From the NCBI RefSeq assembly GCF_046054195.1, contig NZ_JBEQCS010000016.1, positions 1 through 64,000 of the forward strand: a stretch of 64,000 nucleotides of DNA, written 5' to 3'. Below are positions 63,801 to 64,000 of this stretch, in pieces. The position numbers were made by a program, and so were the translations under genes. A model generated the notes under the pieces. That model saw nothing but the letters and a program-made list of their open reading frames with translations, was not told the DNA's origin and ran no database searches. This DNA comes from Celerinatantimonas sp046054195 (GTDB taxonomy: Bacteria > Pseudomonadota > Gammaproteobacteria > Enterobacterales > Celerinatantimonadaceae). How positions within the stretch are numbered: position 1 is the first letter of the stretch; each line of letters opens with the position of its first letter.

Positions 63801-64000
63801 TGGCAAATGAAACCACCAAACCTAACTTGATCCAGCTTGTCGAGGCCGCTTTGTTTGTTGCCGGACGACCTCTTTCAATTAGCGAACTACAGCAAAGCGT
63901 GCTGGCGAATTTTAAGATGGCGAAAGGCCAAGTGCTAATGATTTTAGAAGAGCTGGCTTCTAAATATCAAAATAGTGGCATTATTTTAACTGAAGTCGCC
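63800..64000 (+). CDS. scpB: Segregation and condensation protein B, N-terminal part (cut by window edge)
   Basis: GTG at 63800, inside the scpA stop codon (taGTG), opens a frame to the end of the window (67 codons). The text LIQLVEAALFVAGRPLSISEL matches the N-terminal winged helix of ScpB, the dimeric partner of ScpA in SMC condensin. The rest lies outside the window. Confidence 0.92.
   Translation, partial: MANETTKPNLIQLVEAALFVAGRPLSISELQQSVLANFKMAKGQVLMILEELASKYQNSGIILTEVA

Overview
The window is a stretch of a gammaproteobacterial chromosome, leaning towards A+T by eye. Gene content and order (rnt-motY, uup-DUF3466-rmf-fabA-lonH, rsxABCDGE-nth, trpEGD(CF)BA with rnm-yciO-scpA-scpB, cmoA-cmoB, ytfQRT-yjfF) point to a polar-flagellated facultative anaerobe near Vibrionales, Alteromonadales or Aeromonadales. 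A Celerinatantimonas-like organism would fit, but the sequence alone does not settle the genus. There are no insertion sequences, no prophage and no CRISPR array.

Layout. 1-7800: the 3' end of fimV, then truA, accD, folC, dedD, cvpA, purF (the classic fimV-to-purF housekeeping run) and acuI. 7800-9800: a drug-efflux-type MFS transporter on the minus strand and a cold-shock protein. 10156-14654: the galactofuranose-type ABC importer ytfQ-ytfR-ytfT-yjfF. 14.8-21.7 kb: a PaiB-like flavin protein, the wobble-uridine genes cmoB/cmoA, an M14 peptidase, aspS, yebC and ruvC (ruvAB do not follow). 21.8-24.9 kb: a low-GC stretch with two paralogous small membrane proteins resembling the membrane sensor part of some chemoreceptors, an orphan, msrA and a glyoxalase-II-like hydrolase. 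24.9-25.3 kb: three tandem initiator tRNA genes with a GC-rich-discriminator promoter. 25.4-38.2 kb: rlmL, uup, a secreted DUF3466 protein, rmf, a secreted GH43 arabinanase-type enzyme with a ricin-like module, fabA, lonH, rnt, motY and gloA. 38.4-40.4 kb: a chemoreceptor with a duplicated sensor module. 40.4-43.2 kb: an AT-rich accessory block of orphan genes and one broken gene. 43.3-49.9 kb: nth and the Rsx/Rnf electron-transport operon, whose RsxC carries a long 37-residue repeat tail. 50-52.7 kb: anaerobic ribonucleotide reductase nrdDG with FNR-like and NrdR-like sites. 52.9-54.5 kb: GST, yciI, yciB. 54.7-61.4 kb: the complete trp operon on the minus strand with an unannotated leader peptide (three consecutive Trp codons) and attenuator. 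61.5-64 kb: rnm, yciO, scpA and the start of scpB.

How the parts fit. Anaerobic life is served by nrdDG and Rnf; polar sodium-driven motility by MotY (with a near-perfect sigma-28 promoter) and the chemoreceptor; translation by tRNA-fMet, aspS, cmoAB, truA, rlmKL, RMF and Uup; plant or algal sugar use by the galactofuranose importer and GH43 enzyme. No clearly new multi-gene system is visible. The least explained parts are the AT-rich block at 40.4-43.2 kb and the paired sensor-like membrane proteins at 21.8-24.0 kb.
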